NCBI RefSeq assembly: GCF_017982655.1
Contig: NZ_JABXYX010000006.1
Coordinates: forward strand, 62,001 to 126,000
Direction: 5' to 3'
DNA: 64,000 nucleotides
From: Brasilonema sp. CT11
GTDB lineage: Bacteria; Cyanobacteriota; Cyanobacteriia; Cyanobacteriales; Nostocaceae
The notes beneath the pieces are model-generated. The model saw nothing but the letters and a program-made list of their open reading frames with translations. It made no database searches and had not been told where the DNA came from. Of this stretch, positions 43,274-50,275 are shown in pieces (position 1 is the first letter of the stretch; the number at the start of each line of letters is the position of its first letter). The translations under genes and the position numbers were made by a program.

Positions 43274-45358
43274 TTATGAGTCATTTTTATCAGAAAATTG
43301 GGGCAGTGTTAGGGTAAAGCAGATTGTACTGAAGCTAGAATCCTCTATAGGCGTACTTTCCACTGCAATTGTCCCATTGAGATGTTGAACTAAAGACTTG
43401 ACCAGAGCAAGTCCTAAGCCTGCCCCTGGAGTCCATCTCCCTTTCCCCCGACGAAACCTGTCAAATATGTAACTAGCTTCTTCTTCTGAGATGCCACGTC
43501 CAATGTTGCTCACTTTAATCATAACTTGGTCAACCTCTTGATTGACTTGATGAGTGACTTGCAAATGGACAACAGTGTCATGTTCTGAGTATTTACTAGC
43601 ATTTGTTAATAACTCCTGCAGAATACGGTCAAAACTCTCTCTTTCGGTTTGCACTGTGAGTGGCGAATCTGGGAAATCTAGAGAAAGGCTTATGCCCTTA
43701 TCTGCTAGTTTAGCCTCAAAAGTGGCAGATAAATCACGAATTCTTGTATTTAAATCAGTCGTTTCTAACTGTGGACGTTCATTATGGGTGGCTAATTCTT
43801 GGAGTTTTAATAAATCATTAATTAAATGAATCTCATCCGTACAATCTTGCTCGATCATATGGGCGTATTTGGTCTGACGCTCGTTTAATTGCCCCATTTG
43901 ACGTAAGTTACGGATAGCCACACTAATCCTTGTCAGTGGATGACGCAAGCGATCGCTAATATTGCTTAAAAATTCATCCTTCAAATCATTAAGCTTTTGT
44001 AATTGTTCAGTCTGTTGACGCTTCACTTCGTAAAGTCTTGCTTGAACTTCCAAACTACGTTGCAGTTGTGCTGTACGTTCATCTACCAATGTTTGTACTT
44101 GCCGTAGTGTCTGTGTTTGAATTATGGCATTGCTGAGTTGAGCACAGACCATTTGTACTATATTTAATTCTGTTGCTTGCCAATCGCGAGCAACTGCTTG
44201 CTGTAACACTAAAAATCCTAATACTTTTCCTTGAATTTCTAATGGCATTAATAGCACTACAGGCAGCGCTTCTATAGCAAATACTGGGTTAACTGTTAAA
44301 GTATCTTTTAAATCTGTATCATCATTAATAATTAATGGATTTCCAGAGTTCACGAAGGCACGCTGGCATAGACCACAGTCCTTCAGAAAAAAAGAAATCT
44401 GTGAAATATCTAACTGATTTATTAGGGGAGTTTCTGTCGTTCCATTCCACTGGGCCACTACAGAGGCTTTTGCTTGCGGAATTTGTTGTTGTCGTCGATT
44501 TCTAAACAATGGATCGGTATACTTGAGCAGTATAAGCAGACCACGATCTGCTTCGAGAGCCTCAGCTGTGGAAGCGAGCGCCAGCCGAAGCATTTGATTG
44601 GTCTCCAGATTGGTGCGACTTATAATAGTTAGTCGCTTGATTAAGCTTTGATGCTGTACACAAGTTCGCAAGTACTGATTTTGATCAGCAATCTGCTGTG
44701 TTTGTGCTACTTGAGAAAATGCGATCGCGCAACACGACTCGACAGCTTTTAATAGCTGTTTTTCTGATTCCCGCCAAATGTATGGCTGCGATTTGATCAG
44801 ACTAATTACACCGTTATTTTTACCACCAAATCGAGTGGGTATTGCTAAAACTGCCTTAATTGTCGGTGGCAAAGATTGACGTCCAATTGCCAAACATTTT
44901 TGAATTGTTGGAATATCCTCAATGGTGAATCTTTCAGACGCACATTCGATGACTGCTACGTCTAAGTGCTGTTCCATTGAAAACATTTCATCTTCTGCAC
45001 CAGACAACTCTAAGTTCTCTTCGGCACACCAGCTAGCAGTTATTGTCTCACTCGATACTTCTGGTGATACTGTCACTAAGCTACAACCATCGACTTGAAA
45101 GGCAACTCCTATGACTTTGGCAAGATCTTGCAGCATCCTTGTCGGAGTTGAGCTATTGGCAATTATTTTGTTAATTTTGTTTACTAACTGGTAGACAGGT
45201 TCTTCCTGATGCGGCATCAGCTTAACCGAATATTGTTTGTGTAGATTTACTTCATCTAAGCACTTGGACGGTGATAAAGGTTTGTTCATTCTTGCCACAC
45301 TCTTGAATATTGACCCCATTTTCTTCGTAAGCAACCTCTCAGAACATGATTCATCCAA
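43274..45358 (-). CDS. two-GAF sensor histidine kinase with altered H-box
   Basis: A 694-residue soluble sensor. Two GAF domains cover about 55-215 (LQDLAKVIGVAFQVDGCSLV) and 240-415 (LASTAEALEADRGLLILLK, VLLMPLEIQGKVLGFLVLQ). A coiled coil (about 420-460) leads to the HisKA-like helix LSNISDRLRHPLTRI (465-479). Where the phospho-acceptor His should be (S-H-x-L-R-x-P) there is Asp469, coded by GAT within a GCGATCGC octamer. The HATPase domain is intact: ELLTNASKYSEHD (N-box), VSNIGRGIS (G1) and GRWTPGAGLGLALVKSLVQH (G2). It may be a pseudokinase, or use the nearby His473. It is followed by the SRPBCC gene after 3 bp; no response regulator is next to it. Confidence 0.85.
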   Translation of the reverse strand: MDESCSERLLTKKMGSIFKSVARMNKPLSPSKCLDEVNLHKQYSVKLMPHQEEPVYQLVNKINKIIANSSTPTRMLQDLAKVIGVAFQVDGCSLVTVSPEVSSETITASWCAEENLELSGAEDEMFSMEQHLDVAVIECASERFTIEDIPTIQKCLAIGRQSLPPTIKAVLAIPTRFGGKNNGVISLIKSQPYIWRESEKQLLKAVESCCAIAFSQVAQTQQIADQNQYLRTCVQHQSLIKRLTIISRTNLETNQMLRLALASTAEALEADRGLLILLKYTDPLFRNRRQQQIPQAKASVVAQWNGTTETPLINQLDISQISFFLKDCGLCQRAFVNSGNPLIINDDTDLKDTLTVNPVFAIEALPVVLLMPLEIQGKVLGFLVLQQAVARDWQATELNIVQMVCAQLSNAIIQTQTLRQVQTLVDERTAQLQRSLEVQARLYEVKRQQTEQLQKLNDLKDEFLSNISDRLRHPLTRISVAIRNLRQMGQLNERQTKYAHMIEQDCTDEIHLINDLLKLQELATHNERPQLETTDLNTRIRDLSATFEAKLADKGISLSLDFPDSPLTVQTERESFDRILQELLTNASKYSEHDTVVHLQVTHQVNQEVDQVMIKVSNIGRGISEEEASYIFDRFRRGKGRWTPGAGLGLALVKSLVQHLNGTIAVESTPIEDSSFSTICFTLTLPQFSDKNDS

Positions 45359-45424
45359 AGCTTGTGCTACCTGTTATAGCCCCTTTCTATTGGAGATGGT
45401 CAAATCCTTTGTGAGAAATTTTCT

Positions 45425-45615
45425 TTATGTGTAAAAAATATTAAAAATTAATCTAGACGCTGTTGTCAAAGAATTTCGGGTATGTTCGTCTTCAATAATT
45501 AGCCAACCTAGACCTAGAATATCCTGCCAGCCTCCATATACAAACCGTAATTTCTCTGGTTTTGAGGCTAAAACTCGGTAAAATGTATCCGCGTTAACAC
45601 TGAGGTCTCTCTGAC
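45425..45615 (-). pseudogene. C-terminal remnant of an unrecognised gene
   Basis: A minus-strand frame of about 60 codons without a start. It reads IPSCQRDLSVNADTFYRVLA, SKPEKLRFVYGGWQDILGLG and WLIIEDEHTRNS before a stop at 45425-45427. The codon use and the hydrophobic-aromatic pattern look like real protein. Upstream of 45615 the frame is closed by TAA, so only the end of a gene seems to be left. The rest of 45359-46021 shows no gene. Confidence 0.3.
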
Positions 45616-46021
45616 AAGAAGGTATTTTTATTTATCGTTATGCATTTGGTAAATGGGTTGAACTCTGCTAGTTGAAGTAGAAGAAAATCCTATCACCACA
45701 AAGTTTCAGGGAAACTGTGTGACTCACTTTTAGAAAAAACCAAAATTTTTTTAGGTGTTTATAGTCTTACTCATAATTGTTTACAAAATTTTACTTCTGA
45801 CTCAGGTTTAGGGTTTTTATACCTCAGTGTTGTTGAAACTCCTGCGACCGAAACAGCCTCAGTCTTTTGCAAGGCATCCAAATCTATTGGATCAAAGAGT
45901 CTAATAATTTGATATCTTAAACTATTACATTTAGTGATAAATAAAGAGAAAACAAAATTTTGAATGCAGCCCGTTGCAGTATCACATAGAACAACTAAGC
46001 TGCATTCACAAAGAAAAAAGT

Positions 46022-46357
46022 TTAACCAGCTAAACTCTCGACACTCAGAGGAACCATATCCCCATTTCTTGTCAGTCCTAGTAACATTGGTTGTTTTGGT
46101 TGAATGAGTTGACCTGTTAGTACACAGCGTTCTTCTTGTTGTGCTGTTGCGGCTATGCTAGCCCGAATATCGGCTCGCGAAAATCGCGGCTTCCACTCAC
46201 CTGATTTTTGCTGCACATAATTCCAGAGGATGTCTCGAATCAGAGCTTGATATCCCTGATTACCAGCTAATTCTTTGAGTTTATCTTTCAATTCCCGTTC
46301 TAGACGGATGCTGGTGACTTCCATATCGGTGGTTGGTGTGCGAGCTATTGTATGCAT
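46022..46357 (-). CDS. ribbon-helix-helix type protein
   Basis: A 111-residue protein. Residues 12-52 (MEVTSIRLERELKDKLKELA, NQGYQALIRDILWNYVQQ) have the strand-helix-helix pattern of a ribbon-helix-helix DNA-binding domain. The second half (RFSRADIRASIAATAQQEER, LLGLTRNGDMVPLSVESLAG) is unfamiliar but looks folded. AAGGAG stands 8 bases before the first ATG, so the longer start is right. It is divergent from a run of three small plus-strand genes; only 70 bp separate them, so it may regulate both directions. Whether it is a transcription factor or an antitoxin-like protein cannot be told. Confidence 0.65.
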   Translation of the reverse strand: MHTIARTPTTDMEVTSIRLERELKDKLKELAGNQGYQALIRDILWNYVQQKSGEWKPRFSRADIRASIAATAQQEERCVLTGQLIQPKQPMLLGLTRNGDMVPLSVESLAG

Positions 46358-46427
46358 CAGTTTTTCTCCTTAAAGTATGGACAGGATAGTAATACAAGTG
46401 TAGTATGTTTAAAGGAATGTTCAATAG

Positions 46428-46676
46428 GTGAAATTTTCTGTGAAATCCATTTACCCCATCTCTACTTCCTTGCGTGTTGTCAACTGCCGATTTAGTTGGG
46501 AATCAGCCGCTGTGGGAGTGGAGTATTTATTTATGGGAGACGGTGGGTGGAATAAATGGCAAATCACACAAGGCAATTATGATTCTCAATATGTCAGCAT
46601 TCGTGTACTGAATGCAGTAGCAAAACTAGAACGACGAAGCGGGAGGTACAAGCAACAGGATGCTGTACCGATATAG
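46428..46676 (+). CDS. small protein of unknown function
   Basis: An 82-residue frame starting with GTG at 46428 (AAAGGAA about 11 bases upstream). It contains SLRVVNCRFSWESAAVGVEY, LFMGDGGWNKWQITQGNYDS and VLNAVAKLERRSGRYKQQ. It is not recognised. It is the first of three small genes divergent from the RHH-type gene and is separated from the next by a strong hairpin. Confidence 0.5.
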   Translation: MKFSVKSIYPISTSLRVVNCRFSWESAAVGVEYLFMGDGGWNKWQITQGNYDSQYVSIRVLNAVAKLERRSGRYKQQDAVPI

Positions 46677-46704
46677 AAGCACCAAGACTTAAAGGTCAAA
46701 TTCT

Positions 46705-46738
46705 AACCCCCGCTTCCACTCAATAAGAAGCGGGGGTT
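46705..46738 (+). terminator. hairpin between two small genes
   Basis: AACCCCCGCTTC/GAAGCGGGGGTT, a perfect 12-bp GC-rich stem with a 10-nt loop, followed by TGTTTATAAGGAG. The T-run is poor and the ribosome binding site of the next gene comes 8 bp later, so it may act as an attenuator or RNA-stability hairpin rather than a plain terminator. Confidence 0.6.
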
Positions 46739-46758
46739 TGTTTATAAGGAGTCAAGCT

Positions 46759-46968
46759 GTGACAAGCGCGATGCAAGTTTTAGAACAATCCGTGGTGGTG
46801 TTTTCTCAAAATGATTTGCCACTGTGTCGGGTTAATATCGAGCAAGCGATTGTATTTTTAGTAACAGGTAAAGCTGATCCACTATATTTTTCTAGCCAAA
46901 GCGGATCGGAAGTTCACTCACCCAGCTCAAGCAAACCTGGAATAACAGGAGAGCATAAGCAATGCTGA
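46759..46968 (+). CDS. short protein resembling the N-terminus of HNH endonucleases
   Basis: A 69-residue protein starting with GTG at 46759, 7 bases after a perfect AAGGAG. The core VFSQNDLPLCRVNIEQAIVF followed by LVTGKADPLYF matches the N-terminal beta-strand and helix that open many HNH endonucleases (xLN-x-x-x-P-L-x-x-x-x-W-x-x-A-I-x-L-L-x-x-G-K-A-E). The catalytic HNH part is absent; the tail (SGSEVHSPSSSKPGITGEHK) is low complexity. It could be a truncated relic or a stand-alone partner protein. Its stop overlaps the start of the next gene by 7 bp, a sign of coupled translation. Confidence 0.55.
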   Translation: MTSAMQVLEQSVVVFSQNDLPLCRVNIEQAIVFLVTGKADPLYFSSQSGSEVHSPSSSKPGITGEHKQC

Positions 46969-47378
46969 AATTAACATACACTGAAACGAGTTTTTGTTTA
47001 GAGTGTTTAGTTCAATCGTTGGAAGAATGGGTGCAAGCGCGAGTGATTTTGGCACTGCGAGTGGGGCAATCTTTATGTGTTGAACCCAGCACTGCTTCCT
47101 TTTTACTTCCTGTTAATTTGCCAGGAGTAGAAATACTTAAAGCTCTTGTCAATAGAGAGAACAGTGAAATTATTGCTCTTGTCAATTGTGATCACGAGTG
47201 TGTGGAAGTGACTTTGCGAGGTTATTGGCTATCAAATGGTTCTCAGGATGGTGATGGCATTTTTATCACCGCGAGCAGCGATTCATCTTATGGTGAACAC
47301 TCTGCTTCATTTACTGAGTTTTTCCTCCACAAACTTTGGCAAGAAGCTCAACACAGAGCCTCTGTGATGAGCGAATAA
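46962..47378 (+). CDS. conserved cyanobacterial hypothetical protein
   Basis: A 138-residue protein. It opens MLKLTYTETSFCLECLVQSL and has EEWVQARVILALRVGQSLCV, VEPSTASFLLPVNLPG and a C-terminal helix FTEFFLHKLWQEAQHRASVM. It is likely a compact alpha/beta protein; I recall similar cyanobacterial proteins of unknown function but cannot name a family. CAGGAG precedes the ATG, which overlaps the stop of the HNH-like gene. It is last in the three-gene run. Confidence 0.6.
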   Translation: MLKLTYTETSFCLECLVQSLEEWVQARVILALRVGQSLCVEPSTASFLLPVNLPGVEILKALVNRENSEIIALVNCDHECVEVTLRGYWLSNGSQDGDGIFITASSDSSYGEHSASFTEFFLHKLWQEAQHRASVMSE

Positions 47379-47659
47379 TGAGTTGTTGGCTTTCAGTGTG
47401 GTTGCTGAAAGCTGACAACTTTCATTGTTCTTTTTTTATAACTATAGCGTCACTCATACAAATACAATCTAATAAGTCAGAGCATGTATTGAATAACAAA
47501 TAAATCAAAGAAAGAGGTTTTCAATGTGTTACAAAATATTCCATTTTTATGAATTTTTTTATTATAAATTGGAAAAAAATATTTAGAATTAGACGTCTCA
47601 TCATCATTGAATGCGAATTTATGTATAAGCTATTCCGTTGATAGTAAATATTTTGTGCC

Positions 47660-48037
47660 ATGAGCAGACGTTTTCTTCCTCCTCTTTCTCCAGATGATTT
47701 GCCTCCTACTCGGGTGACACAACTTGATGAGTTATTACGAAGACAATTAGAAGATGTTATCTACAAACACTTTTTCAAAGCTTGTGATTCAATGATTAGA
47801 GCTTTATTGTCTAATTGTCACTGGTATTTTCAAATAAAGGGTGGGACTTTAATACTGATCATTGTTAGCTATGACATGGAAAGTTACTGGCATATAGCAA
47901 ATGCTATTCCTCAGATGGTTAACACATTAAAGCTATTTTCTAATAGTGCCAAAATCCGTTTCTGTCCTCCATCTAAAGAGGCTATACCTTGGGAAATTGC
48001 GGTAGATGAAATATCGGATGAAAACGATGTGTCTTAA
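47660..48037 (+). CDS. hypothetical protein
   Basis: A 125-residue protein that starts MSRRFLPPLSPDDLPPTRVT and continues with a helix (QLDELLRRQLEDVIYKHFFK), a strand-rich middle (WYFQIKGGTLILIIVSYDME) and an acidic end (VDEISDENDVS). It is not recognised. It has no strong ribosome binding site, and codon use is normal. It stands alone between a 280-bp AT-rich gap and a repeat-filled region. Confidence 0.5.
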   Translation: MSRRFLPPLSPDDLPPTRVTQLDELLRRQLEDVIYKHFFKACDSMIRALLSNCHWYFQIKGGTLILIIVSYDMESYWHIANAIPQMVNTLKLFSNSAKIRFCPPSKEAIPWEIAVDEISDENDVS

Positions 48038-48715
48038 CACATGGTTACGAATGCTTCGCGCCAAAAGACCTGTTTGCAGGACTTACGGCGAACGCGAGTG
48101 CGTGCGCTTTGTGCTCAGCCGTGTCGAAGGGATAGAAAATACCCGTAAGGATCAAGGCGTTTGTTTCAAAAACGCCTTCCCTGCTCCCAAGGAGCAGAGC
48201 TATCATCTCACGAGAGTCTTTGGGCAAGACATGCTGAGGAATTGTGCAAAGCGCACTTCCCTGACTGGCGATTGGGCGATCCTTATGTAAGGATTAGTAT
48301 TGCTTTATAGATAAAATGATTGATAAATTGATACATATATAGGATGATTCCGCAGATTTTTGCGAAGCTTCCTACAGTTTATGTTATGCGTTAAGCGCGA
48401 TGCACTGAGCGTGGTCGTTGTGTTCCCTACCTTAACTAGTAACTTCATAAACCAAACTGGATTCCTATATCATCTATATTTTCAGCTGGTAGTAGCAAAT
48501 ATAAGTAAGTTAGTGTTAAATTGTGCTAAAACTGGGAAAAAGTCAAACAGTCCTAAGCTAAATATTCACAAGCAAACTAGTAAATGCTGTGCCAAGAAAA
48601 ACAAGTTGTCTTTTCATAGGAAAACAGCGGGACAGAGATTTATTTTTACAAGGATTGACACTTGGTAGGATCATACCAAGACAAGATCATTATTACCAAC
48701 AAAATTGGTAAAAGT
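48038..48715. other. 680-bp region with palindromic repeats, no gene
   Basis: 48060-48290 contains small hairpins (AAGGCGTTTGTTTCAAAAACGCC, CTGCTCCCAAGGAGCAG) and GCGAACGCGAG-type repeats. Open frames here are made of these repeats. 48360-48660 is AT-rich with no recognisable protein. Confidence 0.5.
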
Positions 48716-49153
48716 ATGCCAAGAAAAGAACAAGGATGGATTACTTTTCAAACCTCAGAGGAGGAGCGAAAAATTTTAGAAGAGTTTTCAAAGCAGTCTC
48801 AGCGCACTAAAACAGAAATTTTGCGCGAATTGGTGCGTGGTCTCAACAAGGAGTCTGCGCAACAGCCATCACTACCAACTCAACGGTATGAAACAGAGGA
48901 GGCTTGGACTTCTAGGATAGAAGTTTTTGCTCGCAAAAAACCACTCAAAGTCAGCTCCCGCAATATTCTTAAAGGAATTATTAAACGAGTTGTTACAGGA
49001 GCAGTTAACACTGAAGTCACCCTGGAGATCGTTCACAAAGTTGAACTCACCTCAATTATTACAAGAGTGTCAGCTGATGAACTGGGTTTGTCTGAGGGTA
49101 CAGAAGCTTACGCAGTGATCAAGTCTAACGATATTGTTATTGCTAGGGATTGA
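48716..49153 (+). CDS. RHH-TOBE fusion protein (molybdate-responsive type)
   Basis: A 145-residue protein starting MPRKEQGWITFQTSEEERKI. Residues 1-45 look like a ribbon-helix-helix DNA-binding domain (LEEFSKQSQRTKTEILRELV). Residues about 77-145 are a TOBE/Mop domain, SSRNILKGIIKRVVTGAVNT with EVTLEIVHKVELTSIITRVS and ending VIKSNDIVIARD, the fold of molbindins that bind molybdate or tungstate. The upstream TTG at 48662 would add 18 unrelated residues. The combination suggests a small oxyanion-sensing regulator or storage protein. No molybdate transporter gene is in the window. Confidence 0.8.
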   Translation: MPRKEQGWITFQTSEEERKILEEFSKQSQRTKTEILRELVRGLNKESAQQPSLPTQRYETEEAWTSRIEVFARKKPLKVSSRNILKGIIKRVVTGAVNTEVTLEIVHKVELTSIITRVSADELGLSEGTEAYAVIKSNDIVIARD

Positions 49154-49280
49154 CATCTTCCCCCGCTAACCTTATAGTCCGTCAGTGACAAAATTATACA
49201 AAAGCCCTCACTCCTGATTCGTCTTCCAACTTGGAAAAGGATTTAGGGGTGAGGGTACTTTTAGAAGTATTAAATTTTTA

Positions 49281-49565
49281 CTAAGCTTCGACTTTCACGC
49301 CTCTCCAGAAAGCGACATAACCTTCAATTTGCTTAGCCTTCTCCTTTGCTTCAGGATAGTACCAAGCAGCGTCCTTATTGAGTTGTCCGTCAACTTCGAT
49401 ACTGTAGTAACTAGCGAGACCTTTCCAAGGACAAGTTGTGTGGGTGTTACTTTCCTTAAAGTACTGTTTGTTAACTGACTCAGGGGGAAAGTAATGATTG
49501 TTTTCCACAACTACGGTGTTATCGCTTTCGGCTAACACAGTACCATTCCAGATTGCTTTTGCCAT
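49281..49565 (-). CDS. DUF427 family protein
   Basis: A 94-residue member of the DUF427 family, compact beta-rich cytosolic proteins of unknown function. It begins MAKAIWNGTVLAESDNTVVV and has the family pattern YFPPESVNKQYF, THTTCPWKGLASYYSIEVDG and DAAWYYPEAKEKAKQIEGYV, ending AFWRGVKVE. The CPWKG motif is the hallmark. The ATG at 49565 is preferred to a TTG 9 bases upstream. The gene stands alone. Confidence 0.88.
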   Translation of the reverse strand: MAKAIWNGTVLAESDNTVVVENNHYFPPESVNKQYFKESNTHTTCPWKGLASYYSIEVDGQLNKDAAWYYPEAKEKAKQIEGYVAFWRGVKVEA

Positions 49566-49743
49566 AGATGACAAGTGCTAATAACGCTACACATAACATT
49601 ATGATTCTTCTGGTGAGCATCTTGCCCACGCATCAAATGGCTACACTGAGGAAATTTTTATCAAGGAAAATTCAAGGCATTTTGGATTGACATTGGATGA
49701 TTTTTAGATCACTGGTCAATTGCTATAGGTACTGGGAGCAAAA

Positions 49744-49802
49744 ATAATTATCAGTAAAAGCAGCCTCACTGCATATTAGCAGGTGAGGTTACTGATAATT
49801 AT
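49744..49802 (+). promoter_or_regulatory. long nested hairpin directly upstream of a ribosome binding site
   Basis: ATAATTATCAGTAA (49744-49757) pairs with TTACTGATAATTAT (49789-49802). Inside, CCTCAC/GTGAGG (49764-49769/49783-49788) and TGC/GCA extend the stem with one 6-nt bulge. The AGGAGGT ribosome binding site begins 2-3 bases after the right arm, so the hairpin could influence translation of the gene at 49820. Confidence 0.6.
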
Positions 49803-49819
49803 CAGGAGGTATTTTATTT

Positions 49820-50167
49820 ATGCACTCAGAGTGTCAATTTCTTGATGTTCAAGATCCAGATGGTAATGAGTACACCATTAAGCTAGAACAAGACCGCTTT
49901 ACTGTACTCCCTATTGCTAAGAATGACAAATCACGTTTTGTTTCTCCCTGTGCTGGTGATACCTGTAAAGCTGTTAATAAAAACCTGATTAAGGAGCAAT
50001 CTTATCCAGAAGAACTGATTAAGAATCTGTATGTCATCATAAAGCGTGATGGTAGGAGCAAGCAGCAAGTAGGTATTGCCTATGCTAATTTGCTCTTGAG
50101 CGATGAGGGTCAAAATTTAGTTGAAAAAGCTGGGTTTTTTCCTGTCAGGCTTGTTACTGAACCATAA
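49820..50167 (+). CDS. stand-alone PstS-like C-terminal lobe (phosphate-binding protein fragment)
   Basis: A 115-residue protein. The second half (SYPEELIKNLYVIIKRDGRS followed by GIAYANLLLSDEGQNLVEKA and GFFPVR) matches the C-terminal part of cyanobacterial PstS-type phosphate-binding proteins. The first half (DVQDPDGNEYTIKLEQDRFT, VSPCAGDTCKAVNKNLIKEQ) only partly fits. No signal peptide or N-terminal lobe is present. AGGAGGT stands 11 bases before the ATG, so it looks translated rather than dead. It may be a fragment of a larger gene kept by chance, or a small regulatory protein. Confidence 0.6.
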   Translation: MHSECQFLDVQDPDGNEYTIKLEQDRFTVLPIAKNDKSRFVSPCAGDTCKAVNKNLIKEQSYPEELIKNLYVIIKRDGRSKQQVGIAYANLLLSDEGQNLVEKAGFFPVRLVTEP

Positions 50168-50275
50168 GAGTCAGTGGATACTTTGAGACTCTGGCAAAAG
50201 TGTTATTCGTCTACTTGCTTAAGATTGACTATCATGTAAAGCAGGCACAATGCCTCCTTTCCAACACAGTCACTT

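Noticed and set aside
48006-48290. A 94-codon plus-strand frame after the 125-residue hypothetical gene
   Set aside because: Its sequence comes from small palindromic repeats and it overlaps the end of a better gene.
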